NCBI GenBank assembly: GCA_003651105.1
Contig: QMTN01000016.1
Location: 1 to 7,386, forward strand
Length of the DNA stretch: 7,386 bases
Direction of reading: 5' to 3'
Origin: Thermoplasmata archaeon
Lineage (GTDB): Archaea; Thermoplasmatota; E2; DHVEG-1; B18-G2
Position 1 is the stretch's first letter; every line of letters begins with the position of its first letter. Of the stretch, positions 1 through 5,917 are shown piece after piece. Position numbers and translations under genes: made by a program. The notes beneath the pieces were generated by a model. It was not told the DNA's origin. It ran no database searches and saw nothing but the letters and a program-made list of their open reading frames with translations.

Positions 1-504
1 ACGTACTGCGGGGTTTTCAGGAGGTACCTTCTGAACAGAGAGGCAAGGGAGCTCTCTGCAGATGTTCTTGTTTTGGGTCATAATCTTGATGACTTCGCCC
101 AGTCTGTCCTCATGAATTTCGTCAATGCCGATCTGGAGAAGCTTGCCAGGATAGCTCCCCATCTGAGGATACAGGAAGGACTTGTTCCGAGGTTGTTACC
201 ACTGAGGTTAATTCCAGAGAAAGAGGTTATGCTGTACGCGATGCTCAATAACCTCGAGCTTTGCCTTGATAGATGCCCCTATGCATTCTCTAACAGGTTC
301 ATCTTCCGGAGGATCATCTATGAGCTCGAAGATCTATATCCCGGCACAAGGCACAAGATAGTAAAGGTTTATGATCAGATAAAGCCATACCTCTACGAGT
401 TATTTCCATCGGAAGGGATGAGGAGGTGCAAGCTGTGTGGTGAGCCATCGAGCAAGGAGATATGCAAGGCGTGCGAGTTGAGAATGAGATTGGGTCTCGT
501 CTGA
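1..504 (+). CDS. tRNA 2-thiolation protein, TtuA/NcsA (Ncs6/CTU1) family, 3' part only
   Basis: The reading frame is open from base 1, so the gene starts outside the window; 167 C-terminal residues are visible. The family adenylates a tRNA uridine and replaces its oxygen with sulfur from a small ubiquitin-like carrier, in the cytoplasm. What is seen: the fragment begins T-Y-C-G followed by RRYLLN, the segment around the catalytic C-x-x-C pair, whose first Cys would be the codon just upstream of the window. Then come GHNLDDFAQSVLMN (fragment residues 26-39, ATP-binding PP-loop fold), a PEKEV segment (72-76), CPYA (92-95, the third Cys that with the C-x-x-C pair binds the Fe-S cluster in characterised TtuA), and a C-terminal zinc finger CKLC...CKAC (143-146, 155-158). 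Whether the target is U34 (NcsA role) or U54 (TtuA role) cannot be told from sequence. The gene ends 40 bp before radB, which has its own TATA-like box. Confidence 0.88.
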   Translation, partial: TYCGVFRRYLLNREARELSADVLVLGHNLDDFAQSVLMNFVNADLEKLARIAPHLRIQEGLVPRLLPLRLIPEKEVMLYAMLNNLELCLDRCPYAFSNRFIFRRIIYELEDLYPGTRHKIVKVYDQIKPYLYELFPSEGMRRCKLCGEPSSKEICKACELRMRLGLV

Positions 505-510
505 GGTGCA

Positions 511-522
511 AAATTTTTTATC
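511..522 (+). promoter_or_regulatory. TATA-like promoter element of radB
   Basis: An A3-T6-ATC tract is centred near base 518, about 26-27 nt ahead of the ATG at 545. That is the usual distance from an archaeal TATA box to the transcription start, so the radB mRNA would begin at or next to its start codon (leaderless); no Shine-Dalgarno sequence precedes 545. The six-T run may also act as an intrinsic terminator for the upstream thiolation gene, which ends at 504. Inferred from position and composition only. Confidence 0.5.
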
Positions 523-544
523 CTTGATTCATCTTTATCAGCGA

Positions 545-1201
545 ATGAATAGGCTACCTTTGAGATGCAAGCCCTTAGACGATTTACTGGGCGGTGGGAT
601 CGAGGAAGGCATAATAACCGAGTTCTATGGCGAAGCTGGAAGCGGTAAGACCAACGTCTGCCTTCAAGCAGCCAGGGAGATGGCATCCAGAGAGAAGAAA
701 GTCGCCTACATAGACAGCGAAGGGGTTTCTGTTGAGAGACTAAAGCAGATCATAGGGGAAGTGGGAGATGAAAAGAAGATTCTGTCCAACATCCTGTTCT
801 TCAGCCCCCACTCTCTGGAAGAACAGGAACACATGGTGAGGAACGCTTTGAAGGTAAGGGATCTGGGGATGGTCATCGTTGATACCATAAACATGCTTTA
901 CAGGATGAAGCTCGATGAAGACGAAGAAGGGGCAACGAGATCGATAGTTAGACAGCTCACGAACCTGCAGGTATCTGCCAGAAAGAACAACCTGTATGTG
1001 ATAATCACCGGTCAAGTATACTCAACCGAGGATGGGGACGTCAAACCGTTTGCTGGCAGGGGTATGGAACATATGGCAAAGGCTATAATAAAGCTGGAGA
1101 AGGTGGACATGGGCAAAAGGAAGGCAACCATAATAAAACACAGATCTCAACCTGAGGGATTATCCGCCATCTTCACCATTACCGAAAGGGGCTTGGAGTA
1201 G
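545..1201 (+). CDS. radB: DNA repair and recombination protein RadB
   Basis: A 218-residue RecA/RadA-like ATPase without the N-terminal helix-hairpin-helix domain of RadA, the size and build of euryarchaeal RadB. RadB binds DNA and the resolvase Hjc and is thought to support or modulate RadA in homologous recombination. Visible: LDDLLGGGIEEG entry motif (residues 11-22), Walker A GEAGSGKT (29-36), Walker B MVIVD (109-113), a conserved TGQVY segment near 155-160 and a GRGMEHMAKAIIKLEK stretch typical of the RecA/RadB core near the C-terminus. I chose the ATG at 545 because the family starts just before the LDDLLGGG motif and the TATA-like box lies at the right distance; an in-frame GTG at 506 would place the start before the promoter. 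The gene meets thiC tail to tail with one base between stops. Confidence 0.93.
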   Translation: MNRLPLRCKPLDDLLGGGIEEGIITEFYGEAGSGKTNVCLQAAREMASREKKVAYIDSEGVSVERLKQIIGEVGDEKKILSNILFFSPHSLEEQEHMVRNALKVRDLGMVIVDTINMLYRMKLDEDEEGATRSIVRQLTNLQVSARKNNLYVIITGQVYSTEDGDVKPFAGRGMEHMAKAIIKLEKVDMGKRKATIIKHRSQPEGLSAIFTITERGLE

Positions 1202-1202
1202 A

Positions 1203-2483
1203 TCATCCACGCCTCAAGTATTTATTGACTATCTTTATGGCACAGAGCTTACCGCACATTGTACAGGTTGATGGATCCTCCAGAGGTGGCCTCCTCTTCC
1301 TGTACTCCTTGGCTTTCTCTGGATCTATCGCGAGCTCGAACATCTTCTTCCAATCAAGATGATCCCTTGCCCTGCTGAACTCATCGTCTATCTCTCTATC
1401 TATTCCCTTTGCAAGATTGGCTGAATGGGCAGCTATCCTGGCTGCTATCACTCCCTCCTTTACATCTTCTGCGCTTGGTAGGGATAGATGTTCTGCTGGT
1501 GTTACGTAACAGAGGAAATCTGCACCATAATATCCAGCGAGAGCTCCACCTATTCCGGCAACAAGATGATCATAGCCCGGCGCTATATCTGTAACGAGCG
1601 GACCGAGAACGAAGTAAGGCGCCCCCTTCGTTATAGTCTTCATCACCCTGATGTTGGACTCTATATGGTTCAGGGGCATATGGCCGGGTCCCTCCACGAT
1701 GCACTGAACCCCCTTCTCCCTTGCCCTCTCCACGAGCTCACCTATTATCAACAATTCCTGAAACTTCGCCCTGTCATTGGAATCGTAGATTGCTCCAGAT
1801 CTCATTCCATCTCCAAGACTAAGGGTGAGATCGTACTCCTTTGCTATCTCCAGTAAGTAGTCGAAGTTCTTGTAGAGCGGATTCTCTTCATCGTTGTGAA
1901 GGATCCATGCCATGTGAAACGCACCACCTCTCGAGACCATCGGTATCATCCTATCCTGTCTCCTGAGCCTCTCCACGCTCTCCTTGGTTACGCCGACGTG
2001 AGCCACCGCAAAGTCAACGCCTTGCTTTGCCTGGTGCTCAAAGGAATTGAACATATCATCCTCGCTCATATCAACTATGCTACCGTATCTCTCTATAGCT
2101 TCAACCGCAGCCTGGTATATCGGTACAGTTCCGAAGGGTACATTCACGACCTTCAGGAGGGTTTCTCTTATCCTGTCAAGATCTCCACCCGTTGATAGGT
2201 CCATGATGGTGTGCGCTCCATGCCTTAATGCTACCTTTGCCTTCTCAACCTCCTCATCCAAGTTGCAGTGTTCCCTAGATGTACCTATATTAGCGTTCAC
2301 CTTTACCCTCAATCCCTCGCCTATGCCAAGGGACTTTGGAGAATGGATGGGGTTGTGGGGAATCACTATCCTGCCTTCCGCAACCCTCCTCCTAACCAAC
2401 TCTACATCCACCTTTTCCTCTCTCGCAACCTCCCTCATCTGCTCCGTTATCCTTCCCCTTCTTGCATCCAGTAGCTGGGTCAT
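1203..2483 (-). CDS. thiC: Phosphomethylpyrimidine synthase ThiC
   Basis: ThiC is a radical-SAM enzyme that rearranges 5-aminoimidazole ribotide (a purine intermediate) into 4-amino-5-hydroxymethyl-2-methylpyrimidine phosphate, the pyrimidine half of thiamine. The 426 residues match the short form of the family. Visible: VNANIGTS (62-69), MDLSTGGD (94-101), GTVPIYQ (118-124), VSRGGAF (183-189), SLGDGMR (222-228), EGPGHMPLN (264-272) and TPAEHLSLP (328-336), whose His268 and His332 fit the known zinc ligands, and a C-terminal cluster motif with Cys407, Cys410 and Cys414. That motif reads C-x2-C-x3-C, one residue shorter than the C-x2-C-x4-C of the long bacterial form. The ATG at 2483 is preferred over a TTG at 2489. 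Lies 35 bp downstream of the GH130 gene on the same strand but has its own TATA-like box. The paralog BzaF (hydroxybenzimidazole synthase) is a less likely alternative. Confidence 0.93.
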   Translation of the reverse strand: MTQLLDARRGRITEQMREVAREEKVDVELVRRRVAEGRIVIPHNPIHSPKSLGIGEGLRVKVNANIGTSREHCNLDEEVEKAKVALRHGAHTIMDLSTGGDLDRIRETLLKVVNVPFGTVPIYQAAVEAIERYGSIVDMSEDDMFNSFEHQAKQGVDFAVAHVGVTKESVERLRRQDRMIPMVSRGGAFHMAWILHNDEENPLYKNFDYLLEIAKEYDLTLSLGDGMRSGAIYDSNDRAKFQELLIIGELVERAREKGVQCIVEGPGHMPLNHIESNIRVMKTITKGAPYFVLGPLVTDIAPGYDHLVAGIGGALAGYYGADFLCYVTPAEHLSLPSAEDVKEGVIAARIAAHSANLAKGIDREIDDEFSRARDHLDWKKMFELAIDPEKAKEYRKRRPPLEDPSTCTMCGKLCAIKIVNKYLRRG

Positions 2484-2505
2484 TTGCAAAACCCTATACG
2501 TTACC

Positions 2506-2520
2506 CCTATTAATACTTTC
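2506..2520 (-). promoter_or_regulatory. TATA-like promoter element of thiC
   Basis: On the minus strand a TATTAATA box (2515 down to 2508) follows a purine-rich GAAAG that could be the TFB recognition element. Its centre is about 29 nt from the thiC ATG at 2483, predicting a leader of only a few bases. The box starts within a few bases of the GH130 stop codon (2521-2519). The short leader leaves no room for a TPP riboswitch. Confidence 0.5.
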
Positions 2521-3535
2521 AGATGTCAAGTATAGATAAAAGCTCATCGACGTCTATCTCGCCGAAGGCTATAACAGAATCCCCCGCTCCATAGGATATG
2601 ATGATTCGATCATCTATCTTCTGGGCTCCGCATGGAAAGATAGCGTAAGGCCTGTCTCCGTATATCTCGTAGATCTCTCTAGGCTCCATTATGTAGAAAG
2701 GCGTGACCGCTTCCAGTCCGAGCTTGCTATCCATGGATACAGCGAAAACCTTGTACCTCTTCATCTCCCTGTCCACCCCATGTAGGAACAGTATATAGTG
2801 GTTACCTATCCTCACCGGTGGGGTGCTCCATCCTATCTTTTCCTCGAACGGTTCAGGCTCCATCGCTATAGCCGTGTTCTTGACGACCATCTCCCTCAGC
2901 TTGCCATCTTCCATATCCTTTTCCAGATCGCTTACAACCAGATAGAACTTGTTGTCCCTCATGTGCAGTCTATGAAAGAGCTTCAAGCCCCTTTTCGTCT
3001 TGAACAAAAATGCATCCTTATCGCTTATGACGAAACTCCTCAGCTCCTTTGGTAGCCTGTGCACGCAGATCTTCTTCCATCCCTCGTTCAGTACCGCGGT
3101 TATTGGAAGGGTCCTCTCGACCCATACCGTCTGATCGAAGTAGTTCACGGTTCTACCGCAATAGGTTATCAGCATCTTTCCATCGATTTCGACTATCCTA
3201 GGATCCTCAACACCCCATACATCGTACCTATTATCTGGAAATATCTTGATCTCGGCCTCGTGCTCCATCTCGCTTAATCTATTCAGATCGTCGAGATCAA
3301 CCCTTATCTCGGCTATGACGCTTGAGTAGGTGAAGTAACCAAGAACGGTTCTCGCATAAATCAGGATCTCATCGTCCCTGATGAGGAAGGTGGGGTTAAA
3401 GACCGAAACCGGCTTCTCTATCGGATGGGTCTTCAGGCTGACCCTCTTTGGCGTTATCACACCAATTCTCCTGACGATATCAATCGTTCTACTCTCCCTC
3501 TCTAGGCTCCCATCCCCTTCCAAGCGATCAAACAT
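2519..3535 (-). CDS. GH130-family glycoside phosphorylase/hydrolase (mannoside-active type)
   Basis: A 338-residue five-bladed beta-propeller-type protein of glycoside hydrolase family 130, whose known members mostly phosphorolyse or hydrolyse beta-mannosides. Motifs in family order: FNP (46-48), GVEDPR (108-113; its Asp111 is at the position of the proposed catalytic acid), TYCGRT (124-129), SDKDAFLF (171-178), LFHR (186-189), IGWSTPP (234-240), HGVD (252-255), FPCG (300-303) and YGAGDS (315-320). Substrate and the choice between phosphate and water cannot be read from this. No signal peptide, so it is cytoplasmic. I chose the ATG at 3535 because the A/T promoter block is centred about 26 nt before it; a TTG at 3556 would overlap the promoter. 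It is transcribed divergently from a glycosyltransferase, which suggests both act on one intracellular glycan or glycoside. A transferase role for a GH130-like fold (as in Leishmania beta-1,2-mannosyltransferases) is also possible. Confidence 0.82.
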   Translation of the reverse strand: MFDRLEGDGSLERESRTIDIVRRIGVITPKRVSLKTHPIEKPVSVFNPTFLIRDDEILIYARTVLGYFTYSSVIAEIRVDLDDLNRLSEMEHEAEIKIFPDNRYDVWGVEDPRIVEIDGKMLITYCGRTVNYFDQTVWVERTLPITAVLNEGWKKICVHRLPKELRSFVISDKDAFLFKTKRGLKLFHRLHMRDNKFYLVVSDLEKDMEDGKLREMVVKNTAIAMEPEPFEEKIGWSTPPVRIGNHYILFLHGVDREMKRYKVFAVSMDSKLGLEAVTPFYIMEPREIYEIYGDRPYAIFPCGAQKIDDRIIISYGAGDSVIAFGEIDVDELLSILDI

Positions 3536-3554
3536 CCCATGCAATATTTTCCGC

Positions 3555-3573
3555 AAAATTAAAAAATTTTTCC
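3555..3573. promoter_or_regulatory. Shared A/T block, putative bidirectional promoter for GH130 and glycosyltransferase genes
   Basis: The 76-bp divergent spacer holds one A/T block containing the perfect palindrome AAAAATTTTT (3562-3571). Read on the minus strand it gives TTTTTTAATTTT, centred about 26 nt before the GH130 ATG at 3535, preceded by GGAAAAA (possible TFB element), so that transcript would be leaderless. Read on the plus strand it gives TTAAAAAA (3559-3566), predicting a start near 3588 and a leader of about 24 nt for the glycosyltransferase. Because the two boxes overlap, polymerase recruitment in the two directions may compete. Inferred from spacing and composition. Confidence 0.45.
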
Positions 3574-3596
3574 TTGAATTATCGTCTGGGATTCTC

Positions 3597-3606
3597 GGGG
3601 AGGTGA
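3597..3606 (+). promoter_or_regulatory. Strong Shine-Dalgarno sequence of the glycosyltransferase gene
   Basis: GGGGAGGTGA contains the full GGAGGTGA complement of the archaeal 16S rRNA 3' end and ends 5 nt before the ATG at 3612. It decides the start: the frame is open upstream as far as an ATG-like start at 3381, but that stretch lies antisense to the GH130 gene. It is the best ribosome-binding site in the window. Confidence 0.8.
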
Positions 3607-3611
3607 AGGTT

Positions 3612-4667
3612 ATGAGGATTGCACTGCTTACTAGGTGGAACGCGACATGTGGCGTATCCCTGCATGCTGAGATGCTGGGTCAGGAGCTTATCAAGATGGG
3701 AAACGATCTCATCGTCTTTGCGCCGGATAAGGAAAGCGCGGATAGGTGGTGGCATCACAGGATAGTCAGGGAGGATGAGGACTTCGTGATAAGATGTTAC
3801 AACGAGCTCAACCCGGATACCATGAGGGGTGGAGGAATAGATATTGACAGGATAATGAGCGAGGATTTCGATTTCATGTTGGTAGAATCTTATATCAGCA
3901 TACCTTACAGAGATGTTGAGATCTTAGTCAGGGAGTTAAGGAGAAAGGGCAGGTATGTGGGACTGGTTGTCCATGAGGGTGCAAAGGAAGATATGGGCTA
4001 CTCTTCCCTAGATATCTTTGATTTCGTGGCGGTTTTTGATGAAAGGTACAGGGAGATGCTGAGGGGGTATGGTGGAAGCATAAGGATAATTCCTTATCCA
4101 TGTTATCCGGTTGAGGAGGGATACAGGGATTTTGGCTCCGACAAGATAATCTTTTTCAGCTTTGGCAGGCAACCAGAGGGAGAGTACCTGGATTTTGTCC
4201 ATGCGTTGAGTGAGCTGAAGGATGGATACGATCTTCGTTACGTGATAGTGAGATCGGATGGGCTGCTGAATCTCAAGGGAGATTGGATAGAACAAAAGCA
4301 AGAACGGATAAAAGATACTGAAGAAGTCTATAAGTACCTCCATCAATCTGATATCCATCTTCTACCTAAGGGACATACCAATAAGGTGGTTGTATCATCC
4401 ACTCTCTGTCAATGTCTTGGTTCATTGACTCCTATAGTGGCGCCGAACACCAAGCATTTCGAGATGCTACCCGAAGATGGGCCAGCCCTTCTTTACAGGG
4501 ATGTGGATGATCTGAAGAGGAAATTGCGGGAATTGATAGAGGATGAGGATCTGAGGGAGAGGATAAGGAGGAATGCGATCAGGTATGTGGAGGATAACAG
4601 AGCAGACAAGGTTGCAAGGATGTTCCTCGATACCATGAATGATATAAGCCTGCTACAGTATGCATGA
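3612..4667 (+). CDS. GT4-type (GT-B fold) glycosyltransferase
   Basis: 351 residues with the layout of a retaining GT-B glycosyltransferase of family 4. The N-terminus MRIALLTRWNATCGVSLHAE (1-20) is the first beta strand and the donor/acceptor loop, where the usual GG is replaced by CG. The C-terminal half has the nucleotide-sugar side: FFSFGRQPEGEY (about 178-190), EEVYKYLHQSDIHLLP (an acidic-helix and strand signature) and TPIVAPNTKHFE (273-284), whose Glu284 sits where the last Glu of the E-x7-E motif is expected. The other motif Glu is not obvious, so activity on a standard sugar nucleotide is inferred, not shown. No transmembrane segment or signal peptide. Donor and acceptor are unknown. 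It diverges from the GH130 gene and is followed closely by a small unknown gene, with which it is probably co-transcribed. Confidence 0.8.
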   Translation: MRIALLTRWNATCGVSLHAEMLGQELIKMGNDLIVFAPDKESADRWWHHRIVREDEDFVIRCYNELNPDTMRGGGIDIDRIMSEDFDFMLVESYISIPYRDVEILVRELRRKGRYVGLVVHEGAKEDMGYSSLDIFDFVAVFDERYREMLRGYGGSIRIIPYPCYPVEEGYRDFGSDKIIFFSFGRQPEGEYLDFVHALSELKDGYDLRYVIVRSDGLLNLKGDWIEQKQERIKDTEEVYKYLHQSDIHLLPKGHTNKVVVSSTLCQCLGSLTPIVAPNTKHFEMLPEDGPALLYRDVDDLKRKLRELIEDEDLRERIRRNAIRYVEDNRADKVARMFLDTMNDISLLQYA

Positions 4668-4673
4668 TCTTAT

Positions 4674-4680
4674 GGAAGGA
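4674..4680 (+). promoter_or_regulatory. Shine-Dalgarno sequence of the small unknown gene
   Basis: GGAAGGA ends 6 nt before the ATG at 4687 and supports that start over in-frame ATGs at 4660 and 4672, which have no such sequence in front. It lies just after the glycosyltransferase stop codon (4665-4667), so the second gene can be translated from the same mRNA. Confidence 0.5.
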
Positions 4681-4686
4681 AACAAA

Positions 4687-5115
4687 ATGAAATGGGAAAA
4701 TTCCTTGATGGCATATGAAGATGACATTAAGAATAGATCCTTACTGGATTGGCTAAAAGCACATACCACTGGATTTAAACCCTTACATAGGTATGAAGGT
4801 GTTTTTGAATTGGATAAGGATAAGATCGTTTTCGATGGGAGAGATGTCAGGGAAGATAAAAGGTTTCGCTTAGAAATACCCATCAGATCCATCTCGGATC
4901 TGCATCTTGGATGGGATGAAACGTTTACGGGTTTTCCTGGAAGTAAAGCAGGGGATAGAGCATATCCCTGGAATAAACCTTTAAGGATAAGATATAAATC
5001 GGAACAGGGTGAGAAGACCATGTATCTTTTTGTGCATTTCCATCGTAAATGGGGAATAAGAACATCGGATAACAAAGAAGTTTATAAGAAATTGAGTGAA
5101 ATGTTAAGGGAGTAA
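4687..5115 (+). CDS. Small soluble protein of unknown function, possible PH/GRAM-like fold
   Basis: I cannot name this family. With the ATG at 4687 the product is 142 residues (151 if the ATG at 4660, overlapping the glycosyltransferase by 8 nt, is used). It is soluble, with no signal peptide or membrane segment. After a helical start (SLLDWLKAH) it alternates short strands: YEGVFEL, KIVFDG, FRLEIPIRSISDLHLGWDE, KPLRIRYK, MYLFVHFH, and ends in a helix (NKEVYKKLSEMLRE). Strands followed by one C-terminal helix is the pattern of pleckstrin-homology/GRAM-like domains; this is a structural guess. It follows the glycosyltransferase closely, so a link to the same glycan or to a lipid carrier is possible. 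By hand count the gene is about 37% G+C and uses 10 AAA to 5 AAG lysine codons, against 3 to 11 in the next gene, hinting at recent acquisition or a different selection regime. Confidence 0.75.
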   Translation: MKWENSLMAYEDDIKNRSLLDWLKAHTTGFKPLHRYEGVFELDKDKIVFDGRDVREDKRFRLEIPIRSISDLHLGWDETFTGFPGSKAGDRAYPWNKPLRIRYKSEQGEKTMYLFVHFHRKWGIRTSDNKEVYKKLSEMLRE

Positions 5116-5138
5116 AACGTGATGGTTTGATGACAAAA

Positions 5139-5150
5139 ACTATTTTATAC
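5139..5150 (+). promoter_or_regulatory. TATA-like promoter element of the GGGP synthase-ubiX operon
   Basis: TATTTTATA (5141-5149) after an A-rich stretch (5135-5139) is centred 26 nt before the GGGP synthase ATG at 5171. Transcription would start on the ATG itself, giving a leaderless mRNA; no Shine-Dalgarno sequence is present before 5171. This is the clearest TATA box in the window and marks the start of a new transcription unit after the small AT-rich gene. Confidence 0.65.
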
Positions 5151-5170
5151 CATCCCTCCATCCGAGTAGC

Positions 5171-5917
5171 ATGAAGGTTTTGGACTATCTCATGGACGAA
5201 CTGGAGAAGTACCCTCTTCATCTATCCCTTATAGATCCAGAGAAGCAATCACCTGAGGAGGCTGGAGAGATAGCTGAGATAGCGGAGAAAGTGGGGAGTA
5301 CAGCTATAATGGTTGGTGGATCGACGATCTCTGAGACTAGATTGGTTGATGAAACCGTAAAAGAGATAAAGTCCTGCTCATCCTTACCGGTTATCCTGTT
5401 TCCCTGTGGTGTTAGATCCTTGAGCAAGTATGCGGATGCGGTTTTCTTCATGAGCCTTCTGAACTCAAGGAACCCTAGATTTATCGTGAGAGAACAAGCA
5501 GAAGGAGCTCTGTTGATAAGGGATCTTGGTATAGAGCCCATATCGATGGGTTACATAGTTATTGAGCCAGGCATGAGGGTTGGAGAGGTCGGAGAGGCTG
5601 ATCCGATAAGGAGAAACGATCTTTCCTCAGCCGTAAAGTATGCGCTCGCTGCACAGTACTTCGGGATGAAATTTGTTTACCTTGAGGCTGGATCGGGCGC
5701 GAAGGAGACGGTACCAAACGAGATGATCGTCCAGGTCAGGAAGAACATAGAGATACCTCTCATAGTGGGCGGAGGTATAAGGGATCCCTCCACGGCCAGG
5801 GAGAAGGTCATGGCCGGAGCAGATATGATAGTTACCGGCACAGCCCTGGAGGAGCTATTCTTTGAGAGAAGATTATCGAGCATAGTTAAGACGATAAGGA
5901 GTTGCAAGAGAGTATGA
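5171..5917 (+). CDS. Geranylgeranylglyceryl phosphate synthase (GGGP synthase)
   Basis: This TIM-barrel enzyme joins geranylgeranyl diphosphate to sn-glycerol-1-phosphate, the first committed step of archaeal ether lipids and the step that sets their stereochemistry. The 248-residue product has the family landmarks in order: HLSLIDPEKQSPEEA (17-31, strand 1 with the Mg/diphosphate-side Asp22), IMVGGST (46-52), a central strand VILFPCGV (74-81), YLEAGSGA (170-177), VGGGIRDP (199-206) and GADMIVTGT (216-224), the last three forming the glycerol-phosphate binding end of the barrel. Length and the YLEAGSGA signature fit the group II enzymes of many archaea. The paralogous bacterial enzyme PcrB (heptaprenylglyceryl phosphate synthase) is unlikely in an archaeal context. 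It opens a two-gene operon, overlapping ubiX by 4 nt (ATGA). Confidence 0.93.
   Translation: MKVLDYLMDELEKYPLHLSLIDPEKQSPEEAGEIAEIAEKVGSTAIMVGGSTISETRLVDETVKEIKSCSSLPVILFPCGVRSLSKYADAVFFMSLLNSRNPRFIVREQAEGALLIRDLGIEPISMGYIVIEPGMRVGEVGEADPIRRNDLSSAVKYALAAQYFGMKFVYLEAGSGAKETVPNEMIVQVRKNIEIPLIVGGGIRDPSTAREKVMAGADMIVTGTALEELFFERRLSSIVKTIRSCKRV

Noticed and set aside
2484..2518. TPP riboswitch before thiC
   Set aside because: The spacer is 35 bp, most of it promoter, and the predicted mRNA leader is only a few bases, too short for a THI element of roughly 100 nt.
2047..2535. Long plus-strand open frame antisense to thiC
   Set aside because: thiC is unmistakable on the other strand; this frame is Ser/Leu/Thr-rich without recognisable motifs and is a shadow of the thiC codon pattern.
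3381..3611. Upstream extension of the glycosyltransferase frame by 77 residues
   Set aside because: It lies antisense to the GH130 5' end and across the promoter block, has low-complexity hydrophobic content, and a perfect Shine-Dalgarno with the family-typical N-terminus points to the ATG at 3612.
4660..4686. Earlier in-frame ATG starts (4660, 4672) for the small AT-rich gene
   Set aside because: Neither has a Shine-Dalgarno sequence, while 4687 follows GGAAGGA at 6 nt; the 4660 start stays possible through coupling with the glycosyltransferase stop.
5902..5913. TTG start for ubiX four codons upstream
   Set aside because: AAGGAG ends directly at the TTG with no spacer, and the family begins at MRVVVGITG; the ATG in the ATGA overlap is the better start.
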